Of a stretch of 5,771 nucleotides of DNA, positions 5,116-5,771 are shown piece by piece. The notes beneath the pieces were generated by a model. That model made no database searches. It had not been told where the DNA came from and was given only the letters and a program-made list of their open reading frames with translations. The position numbers were made by a program, and so were the translations under genes. The first letter of the stretch is position 1, and each line of letters opens with the position of its first letter. The DNA is from Sphingobacteriales bacterium (GTDB lineage Bacteria > Bacteroidota > Bacteroidia > Chitinophagales > Chitinophagaceae): assembly GCA_947463665.1 (NCBI GenBank), contig CANHUD010000158.1, positions 1-5,771 on the forward strand, read 5' to 3'.

Positions 5116-5771
5116 ATGATTACATTTGACCAATTGGGTCTGGAGGATGGTTTGCTGCAATCCATCTCCGCCCTGGGCTTCGTAGAGCCCACTCCCATCC
5201 AGGAGAAGTCCATTCCGGTATTGCTCCAGGGAACAAAAGATTTTGTAGGACTCGCACAAACAGGAACAGGAAAAACAGCTGCATTTGGATTGCCCTTGTT
5301 ACAACTGATCGATAAGCGTTCTAAATACCCACAGGCCCTGATCGTTTGTCCGACCCGCGAATTGTGTGTACAGATCACCAATGATCTCTCCAATTTCAAG
5401 AAGAGCTATGCCCCGGTTTCCGTTACAGCGGTATATGGTGGTGCATCCATCATGATGCAGATCAAAGATCTTAAGAGAGGTACCCAGGTAGTGGTAGCTA
5501 CTCCCGGCCGTCTGATTGACCTGATCGAACGGAAAGCCATTCAGCTGGACCAGATTCGCTACATCGTACTCGATGAAGCCGATGAAATGCTGAATATGGG
5601 ATTCCGGGAAGACATTGAGTTCATTCTACAGAACACACCGGCCCGTGAAAGTACCTGGCTGTTCAGCGCCACCATGCCCCCGGAAGTAAAGCAGGTCAGT
5701 CGCAAGTACATGCAGGAACCCTTCGAGCTGACCATCGGAAAAGTTAATGCCACCAACGTTAACATCGATCA
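5116..5771 (+). CDS. DEAD-box ATP-dependent RNA helicase, N-terminal part (runs off the right edge)
   Basis: The frame is open from the ATG at 5116 to the window edge, giving 218 complete codons that cover the first RecA-like domain. Motifs appear in the expected order: Q motif GFVEPTPIQ (21-29), Walker A AQTGTGKT (47-54), PTREL (79-83), YGG (107-109), TPGR (129-132), the DEAD box (153-156) and SAT (184-186). It unwinds RNA duplexes using ATP; in bacteria such proteins act in ribosome assembly, mRNA turnover and cold adaptation. The second RecA domain and any C-terminal RNA-binding extension, which would separate DeaD/CsdA-like from RhlE-like members, are outside the window. All visible catalytic residues are intact. 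The codons are richer in C-ending forms than in the neighbouring genes, fitting good expression. Few bases separate the -7 box and the start, so the leader is very short or absent. Confidence 0.95.
   Translation, partial: MITFDQLGLEDGLLQSISALGFVEPTPIQEKSIPVLLQGTKDFVGLAQTGTGKTAAFGLPLLQLIDKRSKYPQALIVCPTRELCVQITNDLSNFKKSYAPVSVTAVYGGASIMMQIKDLKRGTQVVVATPGRLIDLIERKAIQLDQIRYIVLDEADEMLNMGFREDIEFILQNTPARESTWLFSATMPPEVKQVSRKYMQEPFELTIGKVNATNVNID

Noticed and set aside
5121..5128. TACATTTG as a second promoter inside the helicase gene
   Set aside because: It is within codons 2-5 of a convincingly started gene, and an exact box with so few fixed bases arises easily by chance.
5076..5399. Minus-strand open frames opposite the helicase start
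   Set aside because: The plus-strand frame carries the ordered DEAD-box motifs; the antisense frames overlap each other and show no domain.

Overview
The window looks like a chromosomal segment from a Bacteroidota bacterium, probably of the Chitinophagaceae or a close relative. This is inferred from TAnnTTTG-type -7 promoter elements (TACATTTG at 1081-1088, TATCTTTG at 5104-5111), A-rich leaders in place of strong Shine-Dalgarno sites, an ECF sigma factor coupled to a membrane anti-sigma-like protein, a small D/T/A-rich lipoprotein, and protein sequences typical of that phylum. No RNA gene, CRISPR array, insertion sequence or prophage gene was seen.

Layout. On the minus strand, a secreted protein runs off the left edge (1-127). 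Upstream of it, in the same direction, lies a PLP-dependent enzyme of the ACC deaminase/D-cysteine desulfhydrase family (173-1063). Diverging from that, with 49 bp between the starts, is a sugar-phosphate-type nucleotidyltransferase (1113-2012). It ends at a perfectly symmetric hairpin (2008-2040) that can terminate transcription from both sides.

On the other side of that hairpin is a minus-strand two-gene operon. An ECF sigma factor (3155-3721) is followed, through a 1-nt TGATG overlap, by a membrane protein (2055-3155). That protein joins an anti-sigma-like cytoplasmic N-terminus, one transmembrane helix and a periplasmic HtrA/trypsin-like protease with an intact His-Asp-Ser triad. Divergent from the operon is a 63-residue lipoprotein whose mature part is nearly all Ala, Thr and Asp (3862-4053), with its own strong terminator. 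The 140 bp between these two units hold an inverted pair of GTAACC hexamers and an A-tract, a plausible shared control region.

To the right are a PAS-LuxR single-protein regulator (4241-5023), a short terminator, and the first 218 codons of a DEAD-box RNA helicase (5116 to the edge). The helicase has its -7 promoter element only 4 nt before the start codon.

The most system-like part is 2055-4053. A sigma factor is coupled to a predicted anti-sigma that carries its own envelope protease, with a divergent small lipoprotein as a candidate target or signal. The remaining genes look like ordinary housekeeping or accessory chromosome content.
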